Shown piece by piece: positions 8,140-16,566 of a stretch of DNA of 34,807 nt; within the stretch, counting starts at the first letter, position 1; every line of letters starts with the position of its first letter. Origin of the DNA: an uncultured Bacteroidia bacterium. GTDB lineage: Bacteria > Bacteroidota > Bacteroidia > J057 > CALLMJ01. The translations under genes and the position numbers were made by a program. Under the pieces are notes generated by a model. It worked only from the letters and a program-made list of their open reading frames with translations, made no database searches and was not told the DNA's origin. Location: positions 1 to 34,807 of the forward strand of contig CALLNY010000086.1 in the NCBI GenBank assembly GCA_938005475.1. Direction: 5' to 3'.

Positions 8140-8357
8140 CTGAAACTTCAAATCTAGTTTAGTAAATTTGGGAATTTCTCATAAAACTTTTGTTACAGCC
8201 CTTTTGTCTTTTGGGTCTATTATTTTCATTTTAAACTCAAAAAATGATTAGGTTACTTTTAAAAATAAATATTTGATTATAAGGATATTATACATTTTTT
8301 TTAAAATTATACCACATAGTATTAAAAAAAAAATTAAACTTGTAAAAAATTTATGCT

Positions 8358-8582
8358 ATGCCAATAAGAATAGTAAATGATAATGATGAAAATAACTTCA
8401 TGGGTTCAGGACAAGAAGAAGTAATTTACGAAGTAAAAAAAGGGGATACATTAGGGAAAATAGCGGCTCATTTTTATGGTGATGCCAAGAAGTACACTAT
8501 AATTTTTGAAGCGAATAAGCACCTGATTAAAAATCCTGATTTGATACAGATAGGTTGGAAACTAAAAATTCCAAAAATTTAA
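8358..8582 (+). CDS. small LysM-domain protein without signal peptide
   Basis: The 74-residue protein has an Asp/Asn-rich start (IVNDNDENNF) followed by one LysM domain: YEVKKGDTLGKIAAHFYGD, then NPDLIQIGWKLKIPK. LysM normally binds peptidoglycan or chitin-like GlcNAc chains. There is no signal peptide or membrane segment, so export by the usual route is unlikely. Small cytoplasmic LysM proteins of this shape also occur as adaptors in phage-like injection systems, but no tail or spike genes are visible nearby. It sits 12 bases before the membrane-anchored protein at 8595, suggesting co-transcription. The 259 bases upstream are AT-rich and contain the divergent rseP promoter but no clear promoter for this gene. 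Confidence 0.85.
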   Translation: MPIRIVNDNDENNFMGSGQEEVIYEVKKGDTLGKIAAHFYGDAKKYTIIFEANKHLIKNPDLIQIGWKLKIPKI

Positions 8583-8594
8583 TTCAAACTCTTT

Positions 8595-9062
8595 ATGAGA
8601 TGGTGGGTTATATTACTCATAATTATAGCGGTTTATTTTCTGTTTTTTAGGAAAAGCAAATCAAAGGAAGAGAAATTTAAGGACCCAATAGCACAGGAAG
8701 TTTTTAATAATTATGTAGAAACCAAAGAAATAACCCGATTTCAAAATCCTAAATCAGGGTCAGAGGTTATAATAACTCACCGAGGGATGCGTCATATTTT
8801 AGAAAGACATCACCCTGACTACCCCAGTGATGCGAATAAAGGAAAAGGTTCATTATTTAATTCTCAAACTACTTGCCAGCAAATTATAGAGGGAATGGAA
8901 AAAGTTTTGAGGACTGGGCGGAGAGTCCCTGAGAGAGATAGATATAATGAAGTATATGAAGGCATTACGGAAATTAACAGGTTAAGAATTGCTCATCGTT
9001 TAGTACTGAATCCAAGATATGGGAATAGAGAGTATGTAGTTACTTTCTTCCCAGTTAGATAG
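8595..9062 (+). CDS. membrane-anchored protein with a possible BECR-fold (EndoU/barnase-like) nuclease-toxin domain
   Basis: Residues 3-20 are a transmembrane helix (WWVILLIIIAVYFLFF) followed by a basic stop-transfer stretch. The remaining soluble domain contains HRGMRHILERHHPDY, then Gly/Ser/Asn-rich GKGSLFNSQTTCQQI, and ends with AHRLVLNP, REYVVTFFPVR. The order of an early His/Arg-rich helix and a final beta strand ending in FFPV resembles toxin domains of the barnase-EndoU-colicin E5-RelE group. I base that on general pattern, not on a search. It lies between the LysM gene and an unknown exported protein. If a toxin, one of its downstream neighbours may give immunity. A non-toxic membrane protein remains possible. 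Confidence 0.6.
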   Translation: MRWWVILLIIIAVYFLFFRKSKSKEEKFKDPIAQEVFNNYVETKEITRFQNPKSGSEVIITHRGMRHILERHHPDYPSDANKGKGSLFNSQTTCQQIIEGMEKVLRTGRRVPERDRYNEVYEGITEINRLRIAHRLVLNPRYGNREYVVTFFPVR

Positions 9063-9095
9063 GATAACAAAACTATTTCATTCTATTCAGGAATT

Positions 9096-9629
9096 ATGAA
9101 ACATTTCTTTTTTGTGATGGTTTATGTTATTATTATTTTAAAAGGTAAGTTATTTGCACAAAGAACACAATCCATAGCGGCTTTTAGTGAATTACAAACT
9201 ATTCAGCATCAGAATCTTCACTATGAACCTATGCTTATCTATTTTGCAGGGGGACTTCACCATAATTTAGATATTATTACCTCAGGTAAAAGTTACGCAT
9301 TAGGAATAAATCAAAGTATTGCCTTTGCAAATAGTATGCAAATCAAACAAATGTATTTTTACGAGTACTTTTCCTATCTTTATGCACGTATGGGATTTAT
9401 GGATAAAAATGATGAAAGTAGCATCCTTTGTATAAGGACAGGTTTAGGAGTGAATATTTACCGAGATTACAATAAATTAGAAATTTATAAAGCAATCGTT
9501 GTGTCCAATTATTTTATTGAAAGCATATTTGATTTTGGAAGACCTATCTATTTTCGTTATCATAGAACTTTCTTCCATCATAAAAGAACAAAATATGGTT
9601 TTCAAATGGGAATACTTTTTCCTTTATAA
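9096..9629 (+). CDS. exported protein of unknown function, possibly outer-membrane-like
   Basis: The 177-residue product begins with a hydrophobic signal (MKHFFFVMVYVIIILKGKLF then AQR). The mature part is rich in aromatic residues and has alternating patterns such as IRTGLGVNIYRDY and a terminal YGFQMGILFPL ending in an aromatic-rich strand, as outer-membrane proteins often do. It is too short for a full 8-strand barrel to be certain. It follows the possible toxin gene by 33 bases. I do not recognise the family. A role as partner or immunity protein for 8595-9062 can only be suggested by position. Confidence 0.65.
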   Translation: MKHFFFVMVYVIIILKGKLFAQRTQSIAAFSELQTIQHQNLHYEPMLIYFAGGLHHNLDIITSGKSYALGINQSIAFANSMQIKQMYFYEYFSYLYARMGFMDKNDESSILCIRTGLGVNIYRDYNKLEIYKAIVVSNYFIESIFDFGRPIYFRYHRTFFHHKRTKYGFQMGILFPL

Positions 9630-9640
9630 TTTTAAAAAAA

Positions 9641-9673
9641 TTTTGAATTTAATTCAACTAAACTATAATTTTA
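9641..9673 (+). promoter_or_regulatory. candidate promoter for the 9693 gene
   Basis: TTTTG (9641-9645), 20 bases, then TAATTTTA (9666-9673) differ from the Bacteroidota consensus only in the last base of the -7 element. The expected start is close to 9680, giving a leader of about 13 bases before the ATG at 9693. Confidence 0.4.
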
Positions 9674-9692
9674 CGACATAATTACAATCGAC

Positions 9693-10085
9693 ATGAAGTA
9701 CGTTCATTTATTTATTTTTGGAATTTTATTTATTGGTTTACAATTTCTTTCAGCAAGTACTGTTCCATCGGATGGGTATGTAAATCCCTATAATTATGCG
9801 GGCAATACTCCTATAAAAAGGTCTAAAACAATTAAAAAGAAAAGTGATCAAAACGTTAAATTCCAAAAAATAAAAAGGGTTTTATCATTTCTCTCTGTAA
9901 AAAAAGCCTTAAAAAAGCCTGCTCCTGAATTTAAACTTTTAGATGTACTTTTAGTTTTATTGATTGTTGTTTTATTACTTATGGTCCTAATGCTTTTAGA
10001 TGGATTAACACGTGGGTTATTAAGCGCTTTATTGTTAATAGCTTTACTTGTAATTCTTGTACTTTGGTTGTTAGGAAAAATATAA
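9693..10085 (+). CDS. small membrane protein of unknown function
   Basis: The 130-residue protein has an N-terminal hydrophobic signal or anchor (HLFIFGILFIGLQFLSA), a mature start VPSDGYVNPYNYAGN, and a very basic central region (IKRSKTIKKKSDQNVKFQKI). It ends in a Leu/Val-rich stretch of two likely membrane helices separated by DGLTRGLL. The layout of exported segment, basic linker and C-terminal hairpin anchor recalls small Bacteroidota membrane proteins, but I cannot name a family. It may have its own promoter, and the thioesterase gene follows 13 bases downstream. Confidence 0.65.
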   Translation: MKYVHLFIFGILFIGLQFLSASTVPSDGYVNPYNYAGNTPIKRSKTIKKKSDQNVKFQKIKRVLSFLSVKKALKKPAPEFKLLDVLLVLLIVVLLLMVLMLLDGLTRGLLSALLLIALLVILVLWLLGKI

Positions 10086-10098
10086 GTTCTCTAATTAC

Positions 10099-10512
10099 AT
10101 GAGTATAGAAAGTATAACTCAACTACGTGTACGATACGCAGAAACCGACCAAATGGGCTACGTATACTATGGAAATTATGCTATTTATCTGGAAGTTGCG
10201 AGGACTGAATGGGTTCGGCAGTTAGGAATTACTTATAAAGAAATGGAAGAAGACTGGGGCATTATGTTGCCTGTCTATTCTTTGCATATTGACTATAAAT
10301 ACCCTGCTAAATACGATGACTTACTCCTAATCCACACTTTTGTGGAAGCCCCCTCAGGTGTTAAATTAACTTTTCATCATAAAATTTACAATGAACAGCA
10401 ACAACTAATTATTGAAGCGTCCGTTACGTTGGTTTTTGTTCAAAAATCTACAATGAAGCCCTGTAAACCACCCCAAAAATTTTTAGATTTATTATATGCT
10501 AAAACTCATTGA
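10099..10512 (+). CDS. acyl-CoA thioesterase, hot-dog fold (YbgC/FadM-like)
   Basis: The product should hydrolyse acyl-CoA thioesters in the cytoplasm. The signature YAETDQMGYVYYGNY at 13-27 contains the catalytic Asp17 of the 4-hydroxybenzoyl-CoA thioesterase group. The segments EVARTEWVRQLGITY and IDYKYPAKYDDLL are also typical. The length of 137 residues is normal. The downstream BrkB-type gene begins inside its last codons with a 17-base overlap, so the two are probably translationally coupled. The exact acyl substrate cannot be told from the sequence; in proteobacteria YbgC works with the Tol-Pal system, which is not seen here. Confidence 0.9.
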   Translation: MSIESITQLRVRYAETDQMGYVYYGNYAIYLEVARTEWVRQLGITYKEMEEDWGIMLPVYSLHIDYKYPAKYDDLLLIHTFVEAPSGVKLTFHHKIYNEQQQLIIEASVTLVFVQKSTMKPCKPPQKFLDLLYAKTH

Positions 10513-11413
10513 AAATACAAGGTTTGGAATTTGGTTAAAAGAAACGGATTGTCCAGGCTATAAAGGAGTTCCATTGTATTTTGTTGTGAGTGAGTTTATA
10601 AAAAACTTAATGAACCCCATTTTTTCACTTCGTGCTAAAGCTATGGCTTACAATTTCTTTTTTTCTTTATTTCCTGCTTTTGTATGTTTTTTTAGTATTC
10701 TTCCTTACGTACCCTGGGCTGATTTTAAACTCACTATGATTTTTTTGTTAGAATCTTTTTTGCCTAAGCAAGGTTTAGAATTAGTTGAAGCGATAATTTC
10801 TAATCAATTAGAACAATCCGGTTGGGGAATATTGTCTTTGAGTTTATTGTTAACCTTATTCAGTGCTACGAATGGATTTATTACAATTTTAGATTCCTTC
10901 AGAAGATATGACATCCAAACCAAAAAAAAATACAATATCGTAACCAAAAGAATTAAGGCACTAGGCATGTTTTTTATGCTATTCATTATTTTATGTTTTT
11001 ACGTTGTAATCAGAGCTTTTGGAGATGAAGTATTGAATAGCTGGTTGGTTTCAGGGGTTTTTAATACAGAAAATATTCAACCTTTAGAAAATGTTTTCCA
11101 TTTCTTTTTAAACTTTTTCTTTTTAGTGGGTAGTATTTCTTTAATTTTTTATGTAGCCCCATTAGAACATAAATTTCAATTTTTTTCATTAGGTTCCATC
11201 ATTACAGCTATACTCATGTCTATTGCGAATATTGTATTAAGATTCTTTTTTAAATCTTTTAATAATTTGGGTATGGTTTATGGCTCTGCCGCTGCCGCTA
11301 TCGTGTTAATGTGGTGGTTTTATTGGATTTCTATTATCTTGTTGTTGGGCTACGAAGTGAATAACAGCATCGAAGAAGTAATGAAAAAACAACAAGAAAA
11401 ATCATTAATGTAA
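10496..11413 (+). CDS. YihY/BrkB family inner-membrane protein
   Basis: The 305-residue protein has about six hydrophobic membrane segments and the family's landmarks: SLRAKAMAYNFFFSLFPAFV near residue 45, the WGILSLSLLLTLFSATNGF segment, and YGSAAAAIVLMWWFYW with LLLGYEVN near the end. The family was once annotated as ribonuclease BN by mistake; its transport or virulence role is not settled. The ATG at 10496 lies inside the end of the thioesterase gene. No promoter is seen in between. The C-terminus is charged and cytoplasmic. Confidence 0.9.
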   Translation: MLKLIENTRFGIWLKETDCPGYKGVPLYFVVSEFIKNLMNPIFSLRAKAMAYNFFFSLFPAFVCFFSILPYVPWADFKLTMIFLLESFLPKQGLELVEAIISNQLEQSGWGILSLSLLLTLFSATNGFITILDSFRRYDIQTKKKYNIVTKRIKALGMFFMLFIILCFYVVIRAFGDEVLNSWLVSGVFNTENIQPLENVFHFFLNFFFLVGSISLIFYVAPLEHKFQFFSLGSIITAILMSIANIVLRFFFKSFNNLGMVYGSAAAAIVLMWWFYWISIILLLGYEVNNSIEEVMKKQQEKSLM

Positions 11414-11469
11414 TTTTTATTTTTTACCTCCTTCTGAACTTTTTTTGCTAAGTAGATTGTTTTAGTAAC

Positions 11470-11997
11470 ATGAACTTAGCAATATTTTTTATAACCAAAA
11501 ATTACACGCCAGTTGTTGTTTTTTTATTATTATTTGCGTTTATTTTTATGAGTTGTAAAAAAGAAGATCTAATACCAACACAAACTTCACCACAAGTAAA
11601 TAACATCGATACCGCTGAAACTAAAGAATATATTATCGTGAAAGTTTCTAATATAAAAGATTTGAAAGGAGAACTAAAAATAGCACTTTATGATAATAAA
11701 TATAGCTTTGATAATCAAGTAAATCCAGTAGCTACTGTTCAAATTGCGGTTGATAAGAACGTGATGGAAGTAAAATTTGAAAACTTACCCCCTTCTAAAG
11801 ATTATGCGATAGCAGTTCACCATGACGTTAATAATAATGGAAAATTAGATACCAATTTTTTAGGTATACCAAAAGAAGGTTTTTGTTTTTCAAATAATGC
11901 AATGGGTAGTTTTGGACCACCTTCTTATGAAGATTGTAAATTTGAACTAAAACCTAATACCTGTGTTATACAGGATTTAAAACTAATATTTTTCTAA
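11470..11997 (+). CDS. DUF2141 family lipoprotein
   Basis: The 175-residue protein begins with a hydrophobic stretch and a lipobox-like FIFMSC, so it is probably lipidated. The rest matches the DUF2141 pattern: an immunoglobulin-like strand set (ELKIALYDN), then AVHHDVNNNGKLDTNFLGIP, GFCFSNNAMGSFGPPSYED and a final acidic-basic strand. The DVNNNGKLD loop resembles a calcium-binding loop. The function of the family is unknown. There are 56 bases after the BrkB gene without a clear promoter, and a promoter-like element follows before the next gene. Confidence 0.85.
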   Translation: MNLAIFFITKNYTPVVVFLLLFAFIFMSCKKEDLIPTQTSPQVNNIDTAETKEYIIVKVSNIKDLKGELKIALYDNKYSFDNQVNPVATVQIAVDKNVMEVKFENLPPSKDYAIAVHHDVNNNGKLDTNFLGIPKEGFCFSNNAMGSFGPPSYEDCKFELKPNTCVIQDLKLIFF

Positions 11998-12024
11998 ACA
12001 AATTTTTTAGATTCAAATTTATAT

Positions 12025-12032
12025 TAAATTTG
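12025..12032 (+). promoter_or_regulatory. -7 promoter element for the 12062 lipoprotein gene
   Basis: TAAATTTG fits TAnnTTTG and lies 29 bases before the ATG at 12062. Only a T run, not TTTG, is present about 19 bases upstream, so strength is uncertain. Confidence 0.45.
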
Positions 12033-12061
12033 TGCCTTAATTTGATAGCACATTTTTTAAA

Positions 12062-13360
12062 ATGTATTTAAAATCATTAGTAGGATTTTTATTGATAGCG
12101 ATTATTGCTTGTACGGGTGGCAATAACAATACAAAATTATCGTCTTCCAACGCTGATACCCTCAAAAAAGATACTTTAGAACAAGTTCAAAAAGAACCTG
12201 AAATTGAGTATGATAGGAAATTTAATGATGCGGCAAGATTAATGGCTGGCTTAGAACCTTTAGAAGGTAGTACTACTGCCGCTTTGGATACTTTACCTAT
12301 CGTCCTAAAACATAGAAAAAATTTTAATCAACTATTTGAAAAAAAAGAGAAAGAGCAATTAATTCCTTTAAGAAAACTGGTATTAGAAGAAATGCGTGAA
12401 GCCCATTTATCTAATAGAAATGTTTATTATCCCTTTGCAGGAGCAGATGTAGTGACCATTCATACTATTTATCCCAATGCCAAAAATTATGTAATGTTTG
12501 GCCTAGAAATTGAAGGTAGAATTCCGGATTTCGATAAAATCCCTGCTAAAAACATGGAAAAAAATTTAACTAACCTTAATCAATCTATTTCGCATTTAAT
12601 GAGTTTAAGTTTCTTTATGACTAAACACATGGCAGGAGATTTTATTAGGACGGATTTCTATGGCACAACTCCCATATTAATGGCTTTTGTTGCTAGAATG
12701 GGAAATGAAGTATTAAACGTTCAACATGTTAAACTCAATAAAGAGGGCGATATTGAAACCTATAACCCAGAAGAAGAAAAAATTAAACAAACTCCATGGG
12801 ATAACATCGTAACAGGAATTCAAATCCAATTTAGAAAACATAAAAAAGCTCCTATCCAAACTTTAAATTATTTCTGTATCAATATTGCCAATGAAAATCT
12901 AGAAAAAAACAATGAATTTTTACTCTTCCTTGATAAATATAAGCCTACCAACACTTATGTAAAAGCGGCTTCTTACTTAATGCATGGTGCTAATTATTCT
13001 ATTATTAAAGATAAACTACTTGAAATAACCCAAGTCTTGCTTCAAGATGACTCCGGCGTACCTTACAGATTCTTTAAAAATGACTCTTGGAAAGTTACAC
13101 TCTACGGAAAATATAATGGACCCATCCCTTTATTTAAAGGACATTTCCAAAAAGATTATTTTAATGATTACCAAACTAATAAAGATAAAATCAGAGATTT
13201 AGACTTCGGTATTGGCTATGTTTATACCAAAGGACGCTCCAATTTAATGAAAGCAGAAAAATTAAAAGAAATCTCCTTTGCAGAAAAAACACCTAAAAAA
13301 GAAAATGTATCAAAAGAAAAAAACATTTTAGAAATTGAAATAACAACAGACGAAGATTAA
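12062..13360 (+). CDS. conserved-looking Bacteroidota lipoprotein of unknown function
   Basis: The 432-residue product starts with a lipoprotein signal (SLVGFLLIAIIAC then TGGNNN), followed by a low-complexity Ser/Asn/Lys linker to about residue 45. The globular part includes DAARLMAGLEPLEGS, NVYYPFAGADVVTIHTIYP, VMFGLEIEGRIPDF and GIQIQFRK, and looks well folded. The end, from about residue 405, is a Lys/Glu-rich tail. The FAGADVVTIHTIYPNA phrase suggests a conserved surface patch, but I do not recognise the family. It has its own likely promoter and is followed 69 bases later by murF. Confidence 0.8.
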   Translation: MYLKSLVGFLLIAIIACTGGNNNTKLSSSNADTLKKDTLEQVQKEPEIEYDRKFNDAARLMAGLEPLEGSTTAALDTLPIVLKHRKNFNQLFEKKEKEQLIPLRKLVLEEMREAHLSNRNVYYPFAGADVVTIHTIYPNAKNYVMFGLEIEGRIPDFDKIPAKNMEKNLTNLNQSISHLMSLSFFMTKHMAGDFIRTDFYGTTPILMAFVARMGNEVLNVQHVKLNKEGDIETYNPEEEKIKQTPWDNIVTGIQIQFRKHKKAPIQTLNYFCINIANENLEKNNEFLLFLDKYKPTNTYVKAASYLMHGANYSIIKDKLLEITQVLLQDDSGVPYRFFKNDSWKVTLYGKYNGPIPLFKGHFQKDYFNDYQTNKDKIRDLDFGIGYVYTKGRSNLMKAEKLKEISFAEKTPKKENVSKEKNILEIEITTDED

Positions 13361-13429
13361 AAAATAATATAATATGAATATTACGGCTAAACAAACCTCA
13401 GGCTTTCAGCTAAACGTTTTATAAGAAAA

Positions 13430-14767
13430 ATGGAGAAAGAAGTTTTAGCACAATTATATGAGCATTTCTTAAATAGTTCAGGCGTAAGCATTGATAGTAG
13501 GACCTTAAAACCAGGCCAAATATTTTGGTGTTTGAAAGGTCCTAATTTTAATGGGCATGATTTTATCAAAGATGCTTTAAATAAATGGGCATATTTATGC
13601 ATAGTAGAAGAAGAAGTCCCCGACGAAGTTTCCTACGGTTGCTTTAAAGTACCTAATACCCTCAAAGCATTGCAAGAACTGGCTGTCTATCATCGTAATC
13701 ACTTAAAGATTCCTGTTGTCGCAATAACAGGTTCTAACGGTAAAACTACCACCAAAGAGCTTCTTAAAAGTTGCTTGAAACATCAATCCGCTTTTGTTTC
13801 TTATGGAAATTTCAATAACCACATTGGAGTACCTTTTTCTATCCTACAAATCCAAAAACACCACCGTTTCGTAATATTAGAAATGGGTGACAACCAACCC
13901 GGCGAAATTAAACAACTATGCAAAATTGCTAAACCTACCGCTGGTATCGTTACGAATATTGGTAAAGATCACATCGGAAACTATGAATCCATTGAAGCAA
14001 ACGCAAAAGCTAAATGTGAACTCTATGAATATATACTTGAACACTCAGGTAAGATTTTCGTGAATGAGGATGATGAATACCTTAAGCCCTATGGAAGGTT
14101 TATTGATGCCTATACTTATGGCACTACGACAGGTAACCTTATCGGAAAAGTATTAGAACAATCCATCGGTAAACTAACTATCGCTATGAGACAAGAGAAC
14201 TGGCATCAAGATGTAATTATTAAAACCCATCTGACGGGGGATTACCATTTATATAATATCCTAGCGGCAGCCCAAATTGCTATGTTTTTGCAAGTCCCTA
14301 TGGGCGAAATTATATCTGGAATGACTTCCTATATCCCTGAAAATATGCGTTCACAAGTCATTGAAACGCACAATAAAACTATTATCCTAGATTGTTATAA
14401 TGCTAATCCTAGTTCTGTAAAAGCCAATTTAGTAGCTTTGAAAGCCTTAAAAAATGATAAAAAACTAACCCTTGTACTTGGTGATATGCTAGAATTAGGA
14501 GTGTCCTCAAAAACTGAACATGAGGCAGTTGCAAACTATATCAATGAATTAGAACCTTATAGTTTTATAGCTATTGGAACAGAAATTCAAAATACTTATC
14601 AGAACGTAAATATTGATAACAAAATACTCTTTCCTACTATTGATGATGCACTAAATAACAACGTAGAGAATTATTGGGATGGTTCAGAAATCCTTTTTAT
14701 TAAAGGTTCACGAGCAAATCAATTAGAAAGATTACTAGAAAAACTTAATAATAAACAAAGCGTATGA
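13430..14767 (+). CDS. murF: UDP-N-acetylmuramoyl-tripeptide--D-alanyl-D-alanine ligase
   Basis: MurF adds D-Ala-D-Ala to the UDP-MurNAc-tripeptide in the cytoplasm, the last soluble step of peptidoglycan precursor synthesis. The N-terminal domain has GVSIDSRTLKPGQIFWCLKG, which binds the UDP-sugar. The ATP-binding loop ITGSNGKTTTKEL is at 99-111. NFNNHIGVPF, EMGDNQPGEI and IVTNIGKDHIGNY are the usual central-domain motifs, and DCYNANPSSVKANL is the typical C-terminal motif. At 445 residues it has normal length. It overlaps the FHA gene by 4 bases (ATGA). It stands outside a dcw cluster, with no other mur or fts genes beside it. Confidence 0.95.
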   Translation: MEKEVLAQLYEHFLNSSGVSIDSRTLKPGQIFWCLKGPNFNGHDFIKDALNKWAYLCIVEEEVPDEVSYGCFKVPNTLKALQELAVYHRNHLKIPVVAITGSNGKTTTKELLKSCLKHQSAFVSYGNFNNHIGVPFSILQIQKHHRFVILEMGDNQPGEIKQLCKIAKPTAGIVTNIGKDHIGNYESIEANAKAKCELYEYILEHSGKIFVNEDDEYLKPYGRFIDAYTYGTTTGNLIGKVLEQSIGKLTIAMRQENWHQDVIIKTHLTGDYHLYNILAAAQIAMFLQVPMGEIISGMTSYIPENMRSQVIETHNKTIILDCYNANPSSVKANLVALKALKNDKKLTLVLGDMLELGVSSKTEHEAVANYINELEPYSFIAIGTEIQNTYQNVNIDNKILFPTIDDALNNNVENYWDGSEILFIKGSRANQLERLLEKLNNKQSV

Positions 14768-15246
14768 ACTTAAAAAAATGTGAATGTGAAAAAGAGCGTT
14801 TTTATGATGCGAGTTTAGAACAATGCCCCTACTGCGTTCAATCTCAAAATGCTAATTCCCCCTTAAATAAAACGGTTATTATTAGTCCAGAAATCAAAAC
14901 TTCCTATAATCCTGCTGTACAACTTTCACAACCTATCGCTAATACAGGACGCAAACTGGTAGGATGGTTAGTTTCTTTTACGCATAATCCCCTTGGGCAA
15001 GACTATAAACTCTACGAAGGTAGAAATATCATAGGCTCCGATAAATCTTGCGATATCGTTGTACAAGATAATTTAGTCTCTTCGAAACACCTAACCATCC
15101 TTTTCAGGGCAGAAAAATTTAAATTTAAAGATGAACTATCTACTAACGGTACTTTTATTAACGAAGTAATGCAGGATGAAGGAGAATTGAATGATGGAGA
15201 TTACATCCGATTAGGAAAAACTATTTTCAAATTTAGAAGTATTTAA
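14764..15246 (+). CDS. FHA-domain protein with N-terminal cysteine motif
   Basis: The 160-residue protein has an N-terminal CECEKERFYDASLEQCPYC, with two cysteine pairs that look like a small zinc ribbon, a Ser/Pro/Asn linker, and an FHA domain from about residue 75. FHA landmarks are YEGRNIIGSDKSCDIVV, LVSSKHLTI and STNGTFINE, including the Gly-Arg, Ser-x-x-His and Thr-Asn-Gly motifs that bind phosphothreonine. It starts inside the last codons of murF, so translation is likely coupled. FHA proteins near cell-wall genes can link Ser/Thr kinase signalling to wall synthesis, but no kinase gene is visible here. Confidence 0.88.
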   Translation: MNLKKCECEKERFYDASLEQCPYCVQSQNANSPLNKTVIISPEIKTSYNPAVQLSQPIANTGRKLVGWLVSFTHNPLGQDYKLYEGRNIIGSDKSCDIVVQDNLVSSKHLTILFRAEKFKFKDELSTNGTFINEVMQDEGELNDGDYIRLGKTIFKFRSI

Positions 15247-15254
15247 CTAACAAA

Positions 15255-15950
15255 ATGTATTTACGTGCCCTTCTTATAGGGATTTTTTTTAGTTTTCAAC
15301 TATTAAACGCCCAAAACTACATAGGTAGATGGTACTTACTTGATTTTATGAAAGCTAGAACAGGTGTAATTAGCGGCACTTACTTCTCTAAAGACTCCGT
15401 AAAACATTTTATTACAGACCCTTTCCTTTCTGGTACTTACTTGGAAGATTATAAGTATGCTTATACCACTTTTAAACATCTAAACTACGACATCATATGC
15501 CAAAGAGATGTTAATATTATTTATGTAATCATTCTCCATTATGTCAATTTTAACAAATCCGAGATTTATGTCCCCTCTAAGTATTTTTATTCTATTGAAG
15601 AGGTCAAACAATATTTAAATAAAACTAACCTAAATACAGTTCCTTTTATTCCCATTTACAGCGAAACCTACCTCAAAACTTTACCACAATTGAAAGCTTT
15701 TCATACTATCACTCCCAAAGAATTTGAGAAAGTTATTTTGAATGCTTTTAAGTCGTTTGATGAATTTGAAAAAAAATATCCAAGCCACAAAGAAGTAAAA
15801 GCCAAAATACTCATTAATATGTTTATTTCTCAAGCTCTAATAAGAATGGGATATTGTCCTTTTGCGATTTCTTTCCCTGAAACTTTAATTCAAGGCGATA
15901 ATATGTTGAAACTCTCCGATAGATTAGAAGCCTATTCTAAAAAATGGTAA
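15255..15950 (+). CDS. secreted protein of unknown function
   Basis: The 231-residue product has a signal peptide (MYLRALLIGIFFSFQLLN then AQN). The mature part contains GRWYLLDFMKARTGVISGTY, a conserved-looking start like that of lipocalin-style or Bacteroidota secreted proteins, and a Lys-rich helical middle (FEKVILNAFKSFDEFEKKYP). I do not recognise a family or catalytic motif. It follows the FHA gene by 8 bases and precedes the riboflavin synthase by 1 base, so it is probably part of the murF transcription unit. Confidence 0.7.
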   Translation: MYLRALLIGIFFSFQLLNAQNYIGRWYLLDFMKARTGVISGTYFSKDSVKHFITDPFLSGTYLEDYKYAYTTFKHLNYDIICQRDVNIIYVIILHYVNFNKSEIYVPSKYFYSIEEVKQYLNKTNLNTVPFIPIYSETYLKTLPQLKAFHTITPKEFEKVILNAFKSFDEFEKKYPSHKEVKAKILINMFISQALIRMGYCPFAISFPETLIQGDNMLKLSDRLEAYSKKW

Positions 15951-15951
15951 T

Positions 15952-16548
15952 ATGTTTACAGGTATAGTCAAGCATGTTTTTGAAATACAAGATATTGTAT
16001 CTCATGGTGATAATAAAACTTTCTATATTCAAGCCGCTCCGGACTTTATTGAACAAATTAACATAGATGAAAGCATTGCTCACGATGGGGTTTGTTTAAC
16101 TGTTGAAAATATCTCGAAATCTCAAAATATTTATAGTGTTACCGCAATTAAGGAAACTTTAGAAAAAACAACTCTAAAAAAATGGGAAATAGGCAAAAAA
16201 ATTAACATAGAACGTTCTTTAAAATTTAATGATTTAATGGGAGGGCATTTAGTTCAAGGACACGTGGATACTATCGCTCAATTAAAAAAAATAGTCCATC
16301 ATCAAGGTAGTTTTGAACTATTTTGGCGTTACCCCAAAGAATTCAATAAATTGATTATACCCAAAGGTAGTATCTGCGTAAACGGCGTAAGCCTTACCGT
16401 TGTTTCTGATGAACCCGGATTGTTTTCTGTTTGTATTATACCCTATACTTGGCATCACACCAATTTCCAACTCCTTAAAATCAATGATTGGGTCAATATT
16501 GAGTTCGATATTATTGGAAAATACCTTGCTAAATGGTACAATTCATAA
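15952..16548 (+). CDS. ribE: riboflavin synthase, alpha subunit
   Basis: The enzyme dismutates two molecules of 6,7-dimethyl-8-ribityllumazine to riboflavin. The N-terminal MFTGIV is the family's hallmark. The two lumazine-binding repeats are visible: the first with AHDGVCLTV, the second with SICVNGVSLTVV, and GGHLVQGHVDTIA at the junction. The 198-residue length is normal. The previous gene stops one base before the ATG. Other riboflavin genes are absent from the window, so it is solitary, which is not unusual in Bacteroidota. Confidence 0.94.
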   Translation: MFTGIVKHVFEIQDIVSHGDNKTFYIQAAPDFIEQINIDESIAHDGVCLTVENISKSQNIYSVTAIKETLEKTTLKKWEIGKKINIERSLKFNDLMGGHLVQGHVDTIAQLKKIVHHQGSFELFWRYPKEFNKLIIPKGSICVNGVSLTVVSDEPGLFSVCIIPYTWHHTNFQLLKINDWVNIEFDIIGKYLAKWYNS

Positions 16549-16554
16549 ATTTTG

Positions 16555-16562
16555 TATATTTG
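16555..16562 (+). promoter_or_regulatory. -7 promoter element just before the 16567 gene
   Basis: TATATTTG fits TAnnTTTG and is followed by only four bases before the ATG at 16567. Transcription would start at or just beside the start codon, giving a leaderless or nearly leaderless mRNA. It also rules out the longer frame beginning at 16552, upstream of the element. Confidence 0.55.
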
Positions 16563-16566
16563 CATC

